From the NCBI RefSeq assembly GCF_009496535.1, contig NZ_WIDL01000003.1, positions 78,302-142,301 on the forward strand: DNA of 64,000 bases, read 5' to 3'. The notes under the pieces were generated by a model. That model ran no database searches. It saw nothing but the letters and a program-made list of their open reading frames with translations, and had not been told where the DNA came from. Both the position numbers and the translations under genes were made by a program. Source of the stretch: Stenotrophomonas sp. MYb238. Lineage in GTDB: Bacteria; Pseudomonadota; Gammaproteobacteria; Xanthomonadales; Xanthomonadaceae. Positions 53,081 to 64,000 of this stretch are shown here, piece after piece. Every line of letters starts with the position of its first letter. Position 1 is the first letter of the stretch.

Positions 53081-53638
53081 ATGGAACCGTATCGCATCGC
53101 CGTACTCGTCGGCAGCCTGCGCAGGGAGTCCTACAACCGCCGCCTGGCGCTGGCGCTGGAGAAGCTGGCCGGCGAGCGCGCCCGGTTCGACTACCTGCGT
53201 ATCGATGACATCCCGCTGTACAACCAGGACCGCGACAGCGACTTCCCGGCACAGGGCACGCGCCTGAAGGAGGAGATCCGCCGGGCCGACGCGGTGCTGT
53301 TCGTCACCGCCGAATACAACCGCTCCATTCCCGGCGTGCTCAAGAACGCCATCGACACCGCCTCGCGTCCTTATGGCGATGGCGCCTTCGACGGCAAGCC
53401 GGCGGCGGTGATCGGCACCTCGCCCGGCGCGGCCGGCACGGCGATGGCGCAGCAGCACCTGCGCAACGTGCTGGTGTTCGTGAACCTGTCGGTGATGGCC
53501 CAGCCCGAGGCCTTCGTGCAGTACAAGGACGGGCTGATCGAGGCCGACGGCAGCATCGCCAACGACGGCACGCGGCGCTTCCTGCAGGACTATGTAGACC
53601 GCTTCCTGGAATGGATCGGGACGCACCACCGGCGCTGA
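53081..53638 (+). CDS. NADPH-dependent FMN reductase
   Basis: A 185-residue flavodoxin-fold reductase of the FMN_red / chromate-quinone reductase type. The FMN phosphate loop is VLVGSLRRESYNRRLA, the isoalloxazine region is FVTAEYNRSIPGVLKNAID, and SPGAAGTAMAQQHLRNVL follows. Such enzymes use NAD(P)H to reduce FMN, quinones, azo compounds or metal oxyanions; the natural substrate here is unclear. A strong AGAGAGG Shine-Dalgarno precedes the ATG. Confidence 0.9.
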   Translation: MEPYRIAVLVGSLRRESYNRRLALALEKLAGERARFDYLRIDDIPLYNQDRDSDFPAQGTRLKEEIRRADAVLFVTAEYNRSIPGVLKNAIDTASRPYGDGAFDGKPAAVIGTSPGAAGTAMAQQHLRNVLVFVNLSVMAQPEAFVQYKDGLIEADGSIANDGTRRFLQDYVDRFLEWIGTHHRR

Positions 53639-53661
53639 CGCCGCCCTCGGGCGATAATCGC

Positions 53662-53693
53662 GTCCCGGCGTCCCGGCGTCCCGGCGTCCCGGC
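53662..53693 (+). repeat. 8-bp microsatellite (GTCCCGGC x4) upstream of dnaB
   Basis: Four perfect tandem copies of GTCCCGGC are followed by GCATGCCGG-type imperfect repeats up to about 53718. They lie in the dnaB upstream region, 164-195 bp before the start codon. Copy number may vary between strains. Confidence 0.8.
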
Positions 53694-53775
53694 ATGCCGG
53701 AGATGCCGGGCATGCCGGGCCGACACCCCCCTTGCGATGGCGGCCCGGCGGCCACATCCAGAGGCTGCCGACAGG

Positions 53776-53784
53776 TTGTCCACA
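53776..53784 (+). promoter_or_regulatory. DnaA-box-like site upstream of dnaB
   Basis: TTGTCCACA matches the DnaA-box consensus TTATCCACA at eight of nine bases. A weaker neighbour, CTATCCCCA, starts at 53788. They are 73-81 bp before the dnaB start. DnaA could regulate dnaB; the cluster is too small to be an origin. Confidence 0.4.
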
Positions 53785-53856
53785 GAACTATCCCCACACC
53801 GAAAGCCGGCATCGGCCTACCATGGGCGCTTGGCTTTTCCGCAGTAGCAGGTTTCC

Positions 53857-55272
53857 ATGTCCGCCCGTCCCAGCTTCCGTTCCGACCGCAACGACCGCGC
53901 AGAGCGCGGCGAACAGCGCATCGACTCCCTGCGTGTGCCGCCGCATTCGGTCGAGGCCGAGCAGGCGGTGCTGGGCGGCCTGATGCTGGCGCCGGAGGCC
54001 TTCGACCGGGTCAACGAGGCGCTGACCGAGAAGGACTTCTACCGCCGCGACCACCAGCTGATATACCGCGCCATCCGCGAGCTGTCCGAGCGCGACCGCC
54101 CGTTCGACGCGGTGACGCTGGGCGAGTGGTTCGAGTCGCAGGGCAAGCTGGAGCAGGTCGGCGACGGCGCCTACCTGATCGAGCTGGCCAGCACCACGCC
54201 GTCGGCGGCCAACATCGGCGCCTACGCCGAGATCGTGCGCGACAAGGCGGTGCTGCGGCAGCTGATCCAGGTCGGCACCGACATCGTCAACGACGGTTTC
54301 CAGCCCGAAGGCCGCGACAGCACCGAGCTGCTGGCCTCGGCGGAAAAATCGGTGTTCGCCATCGCCGAGCAGGGCGCGCGCGGGCGCAGCGACTTCGTGG
54401 CCATGCCCGGCGCGCTGAAGGACGCGTTCGAGGAACTGCGCAACCGCTTCGAGAACGGCGGCAACATCACCGGCCTGCCGACCGGCTACAACGATTTCGA
54501 CGCGATGACCGCCGGCCTGCAGCCGACCGACCTGATCATCCTGGCCGCGCGTCCGGCGATGGGCAAGACCACCTTCGCGCTGAACATCGCCGAGTACGCG
54601 GCGATCAAGTCGAAGAAGGGCGTGGCGGTGTTCTCGATGGAAATGTCCGCATCGCAGCTGGCGATGCGCCTGATCTCGTCCAACGGCCGCATCAACGCCC
54701 AGCGCCTGCGTACCGGCCAGCTGGAGGACGAGGACTGGAGCCGCGTCACCGGCGCCATCCGCATGCTCAAGGAAACCAAGATCTTCATCGACGACACCCC
54801 GGGCGTGTCGCCGGAAGTGCTGCGCTCCAAGTGCCGCCGCCTCAAGCGCGAGCACGACCTGGGGCTGGTGGTGATCGACTACCTGCAGCTGATGAGCGTG
54901 CCGGGCAACAGCGAGAACCGCGCCACCGAAATCTCGGAGATCAGCCGTTCGCTCAAGGGCCTGGCCAAGGAACTGAACGTGCCGGTGATCGCGTTGTCCC
55001 AGCTCAACCGCTCGCTGGAAACGCGTACCGACAAGCGCCCGGTGATGGCCGATCTGCGCGAATCGGGCGCCATCGAGCAGGACGCGGACATGATCGTGTT
55101 CATCTACCGCGACGAGTACTACAACAAGGAAAATTCGCCGGACAAGGGCCTGGCCGAGATCATCATCGGCAAGCACCGCGGCGGCCCAACCGGCTCATGC
55201 AAGCTGAAGTTCTTCGGCGAGTACACCCGCTTCGACAACCTCAGCCACGACAGCGTCGGCGCGTTCGAGTAA
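53857..55272 (+). CDS. dnaB: Replicative DNA helicase DnaB
   Basis: DnaB is the hexameric helicase at the replication fork. The 471-residue protein has the N-terminal domain (about 30-140; LRVPPHSVEAEQAVLGGLM), a linker helix, and the RecA-like motor with Walker A ARPAMGKTT (Lys237), Walker B VVIDYLQLM, LSQLNRSLE and arginine-finger region RADLRESGAIEQD-like. No intein is present, and length matches the E. coli protein (471 aa). The DnaA-box-like site and microsatellite lie upstream. Confidence 0.97.
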   Translation: MSARPSFRSDRNDRAERGEQRIDSLRVPPHSVEAEQAVLGGLMLAPEAFDRVNEALTEKDFYRRDHQLIYRAIRELSERDRPFDAVTLGEWFESQGKLEQVGDGAYLIELASTTPSAANIGAYAEIVRDKAVLRQLIQVGTDIVNDGFQPEGRDSTELLASAEKSVFAIAEQGARGRSDFVAMPGALKDAFEELRNRFENGGNITGLPTGYNDFDAMTAGLQPTDLIILAARPAMGKTTFALNIAEYAAIKSKKGVAVFSMEMSASQLAMRLISSNGRINAQRLRTGQLEDEDWSRVTGAIRMLKETKIFIDDTPGVSPEVLRSKCRRLKREHDLGLVVIDYLQLMSVPGNSENRATEISEISRSLKGLAKELNVPVIALSQLNRSLETRTDKRPVMADLRESGAIEQDADMIVFIYRDEYYNKENSPDKGLAEIIIGKHRGGPTGSCKLKFFGEYTRFDNLSHDSVGAFE

Positions 55273-55287
55273 CCCGCGCGGCCGGCC

Positions 55288-56424
55288 TCAGCCGCTTCCC
55301 CAGATGTCGCCGAAGGCGCGGGCGAAGTTCGCGCCCAGCACTTTCTCCACAACGCGCGGCGCATGGCCGCGGCGCAGCAGGGCATCGGTCACCAGCGCCA
55401 GCCGGCGCGGGGTGTTGGCGTCGGGCAGGTAGGGCGTGCGGTTCTCGCCCGGCGCGCCGGTACCGGCCAGCTGGCGTTCGCGCATCTGCCGGTCCATCTC
55501 GCGGATGTCCTCCGCGCCGACGGGAAAGAACAGCGCGTCCGTGCCGATGCCGACGTGATCCTCGCCGCATACGCGCAGCGCGTGCTCCAGGTGCGCGATG
55601 TAGTCGGCCAGCAGCGGCTGGCGGCCGTCCTCGGTGAGGAAGGGCAGCATGTAGATGCCGACCACGCCGCCCTTGTCGGCCATTGCCCGCAGTTCCGCGT
55701 CGCGCTTGTTGCGCGGGTGGTCGAACACCGCGCTGCAGCCGGCATGGGTGATCAGCGGCGGCGTGCGCGATGCCGCGATGCCTTCGCCGGTGGTGCGCGC
55801 GTTGGAATGGCTCAGGTCCAGCGCCACGCCCAGTGCGTTCATCCTCGCGATGGCCTCGCGCCCGAGCGGGCTCAGGCCGATAGACGCATCGTCCAGGCAG
55901 CCGCCGCCGAACGGGGTGGCGTGGTTGTAGGTCAGCTGCATGACCCGCACGCCGAGGCCGCGGAACAGGTCGATGCGTTCGAGCCTGTCCTCCAGCATGC
56001 TCGCCGCCTCGAAGGAGAAGATGAGCGCGACCTTCCCTTCGCGCTTGGCGCGCGCCAGGTCGTCCGGGGTGACGACCTTCAGGAACAGCCCGGGATGGGA
56101 TTCGACCAGCTGCTGCGCGCGGGCGATGTCGGCCACCGTTTCCTCGAACGAGCCGGCTGCGCCGCCAAGGGTGGTCTTGATCGCGCTTATGCCCGATTCC
56201 CGGATCTGGCGCAGGTGCAGCGCCTGTTCGTCGTCGTGCAGCAGCGCGCCTACCGATGCCAGCGCGTTGGCGTCCAGCACCAGGGCGCGGGCGTACAGCG
56301 CGGCGCCATCCGGGGAAACGACGGGCGATGCGCTGGCCGCCGCGACGGCCGGAGGCAGGACCAGGCCCGCCAGCATGCCGCTGCTCCATCCCAGAAACCG
56401 GCGACGCGATGCATCCGTACCCAT
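55288..56424 (-). CDS. Exported M19 dipeptidase (membrane/renal dipeptidase family)
   Basis: A 378-residue zinc dipeptidase of family M19. The N terminus carries a twin-arginine signal (SRRRFLGWSSG, then a hydrophobic run ending AAASASP), so the folded enzyme is exported to the periplasm. Visible family motifs: VLDANA near the N terminus (the usual D-x-H metal motif reads D-A-N), LMQLTYNH-like MQLTYNHATPFGGG, ALDLSHSNARTT (metal-binding His), ITHAGCSAVFDHPRN, and GIGTDALFF. The usual first zinc ligand H-x-D (DGHND) is altered, so activity is uncertain. Convergent with dnaB; GGGAG Shine-Dalgarno. Confidence 0.85.
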   Translation of the reverse strand: MGTDASRRRFLGWSSGMLAGLVLPPAVAAASASPVVSPDGAALYARALVLDANALASVGALLHDDEQALHLRQIRESGISAIKTTLGGAAGSFEETVADIARAQQLVESHPGLFLKVVTPDDLARAKREGKVALIFSFEAASMLEDRLERIDLFRGLGVRVMQLTYNHATPFGGGCLDDASIGLSPLGREAIARMNALGVALDLSHSNARTTGEGIAASRTPPLITHAGCSAVFDHPRNKRDAELRAMADKGGVVGIYMLPFLTEDGRQPLLADYIAHLEHALRVCGEDHVGIGTDALFFPVGAEDIREMDRQMRERQLAGTGAPGENRTPYLPDANTPRRLALVTDALLRRGHAPRVVEKVLGANFARAFGDIWGSG

Positions 56425-57000
56425 GGAACTCCCTTCCCGGCGATGACAAGGGGCCGATGATGGCGCAGGACCATTGCCGTGCACAAACCAACGCTCCCCA
56501 GGCTGTGTGGGGCGGGTCTTCCGCGATTCAACAGGGGATCATGCCGCCTTCCTCGCTGCCAGCTGGCGGAGTACGTACTGCAGCAGGCCGCCGTTGCGGG
56601 TGAGTCTGGACCGTTTGCGCGGCGCTGCCGCGCGATCCGGTCGAACGCCCCGCGCGCTGCGCGGGGCCGGCCTTCCGCCGTTCAACGGGCGATCATGCCG
56701 CCTTCCTCGCTGCCAGCTGGCGGAGCACGTACTGCAGCAGGCCGCCGTTGCGGGTGAGTCCGGATCGTTTGCGCGGCACTGCCACGCGGTCCGGTCGAAC
56801 GCCCCGTGTGCTGCGCGGGGCCGGTAGTCCGCCATTCAACAGGCGATCATGCCGCCTTCCTCGCTGCCAACTGGCGGAGTACGTACTGCAGCCGGCCGCC
56901 GTTGCGGGTGAGTCTGGACCGTTTGCGCGGCGCTGCCGCGCGATCCGGTCGAACGCCCCGCGCGCTGCGCGGGGCCGGCCTTCCGCCGTTCAACGGGCGA

Positions 57001-59757
<2,757 letters not shown>

Positions 59758-60003
59758 GGCTGGCTCCTGTGGCGGATGGCGTGCGGCGGCGCGTGGGCCG
59801 CGCCGGCTGGCTGGGGCGCGTGCCCCCGTTCATTGGCGGTCGCCCGAGTATGGACGAACTTCCCCGTGGGCGAGGCGGCGCATGCCTGCCAGCATACGCA
59901 CCGGTTTGTTGCAGTCGTGTCACGGAACCGGCGCCAGGCCTTGTGCCGCAAGCCTCGCAGCGGTGGCGACCGCTGCCGCGTGCGTTTGGGTATGCCGGTG
60001 AAG

Positions 60004-60024
60004 GTATGTATAATTCGTGCATAC
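60004..60024 (+). promoter_or_regulatory. vapB promoter with GTATG/CATAC operator
   Basis: A consensus -10 TATAAT (60009-60014), with TTGGGT at 59986-59991 as a possible -35 at 17-bp spacing, is bracketed by the inverted arms GTATG (60004-60008) and CATAC (60020-60024). A further GTATG is at 59990. The arrangement suits autorepression by the VapB-VapC complex. Confidence 0.6.
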
Positions 60025-60038
60025 TTTGGAGGACGCCC

Positions 60039-60272
60039 ATGGAAGCCACCGTTGCTGAACGCGGGCAGATCACCCTGCCCAAGGCCGTGCGCGATGCGCT
60101 GGGCCTGACCAAGGGCACGCTGCTGAAGGTCGAGCTGGAAGGCAGCCGCATCGTCCTGCGCAAGAGCGTGGACGACGCCATTTCCCGCGCCCGCGGCAAG
60201 TTCGCGCTGGACGGCTTCGAGTCGGCCGAACAGGCCGTGCGCACCGTACGCGACGAGACCGGCCAGGCATGA
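60039..60272 (+). CDS. vapB: VapB-type antitoxin (AbrB/SpoVT fold)
   Basis: A 77-residue antitoxin with an N-terminal AbrB/MazE-like swapped-hairpin DNA-binding domain ([33 protein letters not shown]) and a C-terminal tail ([20 protein letters not shown]) that would wrap the toxin. It should neutralise VapC and repress its own promoter. Strong GGAGG Shine-Dalgarno 8 bp before the ATG. The stop codon overlaps the toxin start in ATGA, the usual TA coupling. Confidence 0.9.
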   Translation: MEATVAERGQITLPKAVRDALGLTKGTLLKVELEGSRIVLRKSVDDAISRARGKFALDGFESAEQAVRTVRDETGQA

Positions 60273-60670
60273 TCGCGGTCGACTCTCCGATACTGATCGA
60301 ACTGCTCAGCGACGGCCCCCGCGCCGACGCGGTGGAAGCCTGCCTGCGGCAGGCGCTGGTCGGCGGTCGCGTGGTGGTCTGCGGCACCACGCTGGCCGAG
60401 ATCTGCGCCTCGCTGCGCGGCGGCGCGCAGGTGCAGGAGGCGCTGGAGGAAATGGGCGTGCATTTCAGCTCGCTGGAAGCCAAGTCCGCGCTGCGCGCCG
60501 GCGAGATGCACCGCCGCCACCGCCAGCGCACCGCCGGCGACACCCGCCGCATCGACGATTTCATGGTCGGCGCCCACGCGCTGCTGCAGTGCGACGGCCT
60601 GATCACCTGGAACGACACGTTTTATCGCGACTACTTCAAGGGCCTGAAGCTGATCGTGCCGCAAGCCTGA
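60269..60670 (+). CDS. vapC: VapC-type PIN-domain toxin
   Basis: A 133-residue PIN-domain ribonuclease toxin. Acidic active-site residues are Asp5 ([13 protein letters not shown]), Glu44 ([10 protein letters not shown]), Asp97-98 ([13 protein letters not shown]) and Asp115 ([13 protein letters not shown]), matching the VapC quartet. VapC toxins usually cleave tRNA or rRNA, but the target here is unknown. acnB starts 41 bp after its stop codon with no terminator between, so transcription from the vapB promoter may run into acnB. Confidence 0.88.
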   Translation: MIAVDSPILIELLSDGPRADAVEACLRQALVGGRVVVCGTTLAEICASLRGGAQVQEALEEMGVHFSSLEAKSALRAGEMHRRHRQRTAGDTRRIDDFMVGAHALLQCDGLITWNDTFYRDYFKGLKLIVPQA

Positions 60671-60711
60671 GCGCCTACCTTTTACCCAATCCGTACCACC
60701 CGGGAGTTGTC

Positions 60712-63303
60712 ATGTTGGAAGCCTACCGCCACCACGTAGCCGAGCGCGCCGCCCTCGGCATCCCGCCGCTGCCGCTGTCCGCACAGCAGACGGCCGACGT
60801 CATCGAACTGCTGAAGAACCCGCCGGCCGGCGAGGCCGAATTCCTGCTCGAGCTGATCACCCACCGCGTGCCCGCCGGCGTGGACGATGCCGCCAAGGTC
60901 AAGGCCTCGTACCTGGCGGCCATCGCCTTCGGCAGCGAGAAGAACCCGCTGATCAGCCGCGAGCGCGCCACCGAACTGCTGGGCACCATGCTCGGCGGCT
61001 ACAACGTCGCCCCGCTGATCCAGCTGCTGGACGACGCCCAGGTCGGCGCCATCGCCGCCGACGCGCTGAAGAACACCCTGCTGGTGTTCGATGCCTTCCA
61101 CGACGTGCAGGAAAAGGCCAAGGGCGGCAACGCCAACGCCCAGGCCGTGCTGCAGAGCTGGGCCGACGCCGAGTGGTTCACCGGCAAGCCGGAAGTGCCG
61201 CAGAGCCTGACCGTGACCGTGTTCAAGGTGCCGGGCGAGACCAATACCGACGACCTGTCGCCGGCCCCGGACGCGACCACCCGCCCGGACATCCCGATGC
61301 ACGCCCTGGCGATGCTGAAGAACAAGCGCGACGACGCGCCGTTCACCCCGGAAGAAGACGGCAAGCGCGGCCCGATCCAGCAGATCCTGTCGCTGAAGGA
61401 CAAGGGCCACCTGGTCGCCTACGTCGGCGACGTGGTCGGCACCGGTTCCTCGCGCAAGTCGGCCACCAACAGCGTGCTGTGGTGGACGGGCGACGACATC
61501 CCGTACATCCCCAACAAGCGCGCCGGCGGCGTGTGCCTGGGCGGCAAGATCGCGCCGATCTTCTACAACACGATGGAAGACGCCGGCGCGCTGCCGATCG
61601 AGCTGGACGTGTCGAAGATGGAGCACGGCGACGTCGTCGAGCTGCGTCCGTACGAAGGCAAGGCGCTGAAGAACGGCGAGGTGATCGCCGAGTTCGAAGT
61701 GAAGTCCGAAGTGCTGTTCGACGAAGTGCGCGCCGGCGGCCGCATTCCGCTGATCATCGGCCGCGGCCTCACCGCCAAGGCGCGCGAGGCGCTGGGCCTG
61801 CCGGCCACCGACCTGTTCCGCCTGCCGGTGCAGCCGGCCGATACCGGCAAGGGTTATTCGCTGGCGCAGAAGATGGTCGGCCGTGCCTGCGGCCTGCCGG
61901 AAGGCCAGGGCATGCGCCCGGGCACCTACTGCGAGCCGAAGATGACCTCGGTGGGTTCGCAGGACACCACCGGCCCGATGACCCGCGACGAACTGAAGGA
62001 CCTGGCCTGCCTGGGCTTCTCGGCCGACCTGGTGATGCAGTCGTTCTGCCACACCGCGGCCTACCCGAAGCCGGTGGACGTCAAGACCCACCACACCCTG
62101 CCGGAGTTCATCTCCACCCGCGGCGGCGTCTCGCTGCGCCCGGGCGACGGCGTGATCCACAGCTGGCTCAACCGCATGCTGCTGCCCGACACCGTGGGCA
62201 CCGGCGGCGACTCGCACACCCGCTTCCCGGTGGGCATCTCGTTCCCGGCCGGCTCGGGCCTGGTCGCCTTCGCCGCCGCCACCGGCGTGATGCCGCTGGA
62301 CATGCCCGAATCGGTGCTGGTGCGCTTCAAGGGCCAGATGCAGCCGGGCGTGACCCTGCGCGACCTGGTCAACGCCATCCCGCTGTACGCGATCAAGTCC
62401 GGTCTGCTGACCGTGGCCAAGGCCGGCAAGAAGAACATCTTCTCCGGCCGCATCCTGGAGATCGAAGGCCTGCCGGACCTGAAGGTGGAGCAGGCGTTCG
62501 AACTGTCCGACGCCTCGGCCGAGCGTTCGGCCGCCGGTTGCTCGGTGCGGCTGAACAAGGAGCCGATCATCGAGTACCTCAACAGCAACATCACGCTGCT
62601 GAAGTGGATGATCGCCGAGGGCTACCAGGACGCCCGCTCGCTGGCGCGCCGCGTGGAGAAGATGGAAGCCTGGCTGGCCGACCCGCAGTTGCTCGAACCC
62701 GATGCCGACGCCGAGTACGCCGCGGTCATCGAGATCGACCTGGCCGATATCCACGAGCCGATCGTGGCCTGCCCGAACGACCCGGACGACGTGAAGACCC
62801 TGTCCGACGTGGCCGGCGCCAAGATCGACGAGGTGTTCATCGGTTCGTGCATGACCAACATCGGCCACTTCCGCGCCGCGGCCAAGCTGCTGGAAGGCAA
62901 GCGCGACATCCCGACCCGCCTGTGGGTGGCCCCGCCGACCAAGATGGATGCCTCCGAGCTGACCAAGGAAGGCGTGTACGGCACCTTCGGCAGCGCCGGC
63001 GCGCGCATGGAAATGCCGGGCTGCTCGCTGTGCATGGGCAACCAGGCGCAGATCCGCGAGGGCTCCACCGCGATGTCGACCTCGACCCGCAACTTCCCCA
63101 ACCGCCTGGGCCGCAACACCAACGTGTACCTGGGCTCAGCGGAACTGGCGGCGATCTGCTCGCGCCTGGGCCGCATCCCGACCAAGGAGGAGTACATGGC
63201 CGACATCGGCGTGATCAACGCCAATGGCGCGGAGATCTACCGCTACATGAACTTCGACCAGATCGCCGACTACAAGGACGTGGCCGACACCGTCGCGGCA
63301 TAA
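60712..63303 (+). CDS. acnB: Aconitate hydratase B
   Basis: AcnB is the main exponential-phase aconitase of proteobacteria and also handles 2-methylisocitrate. The 863-residue protein has an N-terminal HEAT-like domain (about 1-160), then the swivel domain placed at the N-terminal side ([20 protein letters not shown]), as expected for AcnB, and three catalytic domains with cluster cysteines in [23 protein letters not shown] and [11 protein letters not shown]. The terminator is at 63327. Shine-Dalgarno GGGAG. Confidence 0.97.
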   Translation: MLEAYRHHVAERAALGIPPLPLSAQQTADVIELLKNPPAGEAEFLLELITHRVPAGVDDAAKVKASYLAAIAFGSEKNPLISRERATELLGTMLGGYNVAPLIQLLDDAQVGAIAADALKNTLLVFDAFHDVQEKAKGGNANAQAVLQSWADAEWFTGKPEVPQSLTVTVFKVPGETNTDDLSPAPDATTRPDIPMHALAMLKNKRDDAPFTPEEDGKRGPIQQILSLKDKGHLVAYVGDVVGTGSSRKSATNSVLWWTGDDIPYIPNKRAGGVCLGGKIAPIFYNTMEDAGALPIELDVSKMEHGDVVELRPYEGKALKNGEVIAEFEVKSEVLFDEVRAGGRIPLIIGRGLTAKAREALGLPATDLFRLPVQPADTGKGYSLAQKMVGRACGLPEGQGMRPGTYCEPKMTSVGSQDTTGPMTRDELKDLACLGFSADLVMQSFCHTAAYPKPVDVKTHHTLPEFISTRGGVSLRPGDGVIHSWLNRMLLPDTVGTGGDSHTRFPVGISFPAGSGLVAFAAATGVMPLDMPESVLVRFKGQMQPGVTLRDLVNAIPLYAIKSGLLTVAKAGKKNIFSGRILEIEGLPDLKVEQAFELSDASAERSAAGCSVRLNKEPIIEYLNSNITLLKWMIAEGYQDARSLARRVEKMEAWLADPQLLEPDADAEYAAVIEIDLADIHEPIVACPNDPDDVKTLSDVAGAKIDEVFIGSCMTNIGHFRAAAKLLEGKRDIPTRLWVAPPTKMDASELTKEGVYGTFGSAGARMEMPGCSLCMGNQAQIREGSTAMSTSTRNFPNRLGRNTNVYLGSAELAAICSRLGRIPTKEEYMADIGVINANGAEIYRYMNFDQIADYKDVADTVAA

Positions 63304-63326
63304 GCCACGACGACTGCAGCAAGCAG

Positions 63327-63357
63327 AAAGCCCGGCGCAAGCCGGGCTTTCTCTTTT
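63327..63357 (+). terminator. Terminator after acnB
   Basis: AAAGCCCGGC (63327-63336) pairs with GCCGGGCTTT (63341-63350) across GCAA, followed by CTCTTTT. Confidence 0.92.
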
Positions 63358-63440
63358 CCGGCCAGTGCCGCGTCCGATACCGGCGAGCGTCGCGCGCGTC
63401 AGGCCGTCACTCTCCCCGCTCCCATTATCAGGAGCAGGAC

Positions 63441-64000
63441 ATGAAGGCATTGCACGACAAGACCGTATTGATCACCGGCGCCAGTTCCGGCATCGGCCGC
63501 GCCGCCGCGCTGCTGTTCGCCGCCGAGGGCGCGCGCGTGGTGCTGGGCGCGCGGCGCGGCGCCGAACTGCAGGCGCTGGCAGCGCAGATCCATGCCGACG
63601 GCGGTGCCGCTACCTGGCTGGCCGGCGACGTGCGCGAGGAAGCCTATGCGCAGGCATTGGTGCGCCATGCCGAGGACACGTACGGGCCGCTGCACGCCGC
63701 GTTCAACAACGCCGGCGCGCTGGGGCCGTTGCAGCCCACGCCCGATGTCGCGCTGTCCGACTGGCAGGCGGCGGTGGACGTCAACCTCACCGCCGCCTTC
63801 CTCGGCGCCAAGCACCAGATCCCGTCGCTGCTGCGCACCGGAAACGGCGCCAGCCTGGTATTCACCTCGACCTTCGTCGGCCACACCGCCGGCTTCCCGT
63901 GCACGGCCGCGTACGCGGCGAGCAAGGCCGGCGTCATCGGCCTGGTGCAGGCACTGGCGGCCGAGTTCGGACCGGCGGGCGTGCGGGTCAACGCGCTGCT
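63441..64000 (+). CDS. Short-chain dehydrogenase/reductase (5' part, cut by window edge)
   Basis: The first 186 codons of a classical SDR run off the right edge. The Rossmann glycine motif is ITGASSGIGR (residues 11-20), then FNNAGALGPL (NNAG) and the catalytic Tyr158-x-x-x-Lys162 in AAYAASKAG with an upstream serine in VFTSTFVGHT. The conserved PGxG-type continuation FGPAGVRVNAL reaches the edge. NAD(P)H-dependent oxidoreductase, substrate unknown. The start has an AGGAGCAGGAC Shine-Dalgarno. Confidence 0.88.
   Translation, partial: MKALHDKTVLITGASSGIGRAAALLFAAEGARVVLGARRGAELQALAAQIHADGGAATWLAGDVREEAYAQALVRHAEDTYGPLHAAFNNAGALGPLQPTPDVALSDWQAAVDVNLTAAFLGAKHQIPSLLRTGNGASLVFTSTFVGHTAGFPCTAAYAASKAGVIGLVQALAAEFGPAGVRVNAL

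Noticed and set aside
53776-53796. Origin of replication
   Set aside because: Only two DnaA-like boxes, no AT-rich unwinding region, and no dnaA/dnaN/gidA neighbours.

Overview
The window is about 64 kb of a very GC-rich chromosome (roughly 70% by eye). It looks like a gammaproteobacterium of the family Xanthomonadaceae (Lysobacteraceae), genus undetermined. The evidence is the gene order (smc-zipA-ligA, phoH-bcp-gcvR-dapA-fdxA, pcnB-folK-panBCD-pgi, serC-pheA-aroA), an enlarged LigA, a PrxQ with the Cys47/Cys83 pair known from Xylella, and an intergenic palindrome of the GTAGGAGCGACTTCAGTCGC type. I see no prophage, insertion sequence, CRISPR array or rRNA operon. It is mostly housekeeping chromosome with one accessory-looking cluster and several unusual repeat arrays.

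Layout. 1-7.2 kb: end of smc, then zipA, ligA, an acetyltransferase, a 119-bp tandem duplication packed with hairpins, and epmA. 7.3-12.3 kb: a secreted DUF3011 protein, mtnA and gyrA. 12.2-21.1 kb: a repeat array and tRNA-Arg, then a leftward run (alpha/beta hydrolase, thiD, DUF1275 membrane protein, lipoprotein, a frameshifted zinc-ribbon gene, phoH, bcp, gcvR), divergent dapA with a BamC-like lipoprotein, fdxA and tRNA-Glu. 21-26.7 kb: pcnB-folK-panB-panC and panD-pgi, covering polyadenylation, folate, pantothenate and glucose-6-phosphate isomerisation.

26.9-34.5 kb: the most interesting region. An AraC-type regulator is divergent from a beta-helix lipoprotein, a di-haem cytochrome lipoprotein and a TonB-dependent receptor, followed by an aldehyde dehydrogenase. 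The first two enzymes form a recurrent gene pair (TIGR03805/TIGR03806, the SO2931/SO2930 type) of unknown function. The layout suggests a regulated envelope uptake and oxidation system.

34.7-43.3 kb: two PHA-granule proteins, a degenerate FHA membrane protein, serC-pheA-aroA (serine and aromatic amino acid synthesis), two TonB-like proteins and serS. 43.3-53.6 kb: a REP-type palindrome, a LysR regulator, tRNA-Ser, two acetyltransferases, tadA, orn, an EcsC-family protein, a GST, a single-chain 2-oxoacid dehydrogenase E1, asnB and an FMN reductase. 53.6-64 kb: dnaB behind an 8-bp tandem repeat, a Tat-exported M19 dipeptidase, acnA with its 3' end copied three times in a 154-bp tandem array, a VapBC toxin-antitoxin pair wedged between acnA and acnB, and the start of an SDR oxidoreductase.

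Several genes (ligA, mtnA, thiD, the aldehyde dehydrogenase, the FHA gene) carry a TAnnnT-like -10 hexamer only 6-7 bp before the start codon, which suggests leaderless mRNAs. All functional calls come from reading the sequence against remembered family features; no database search was run.
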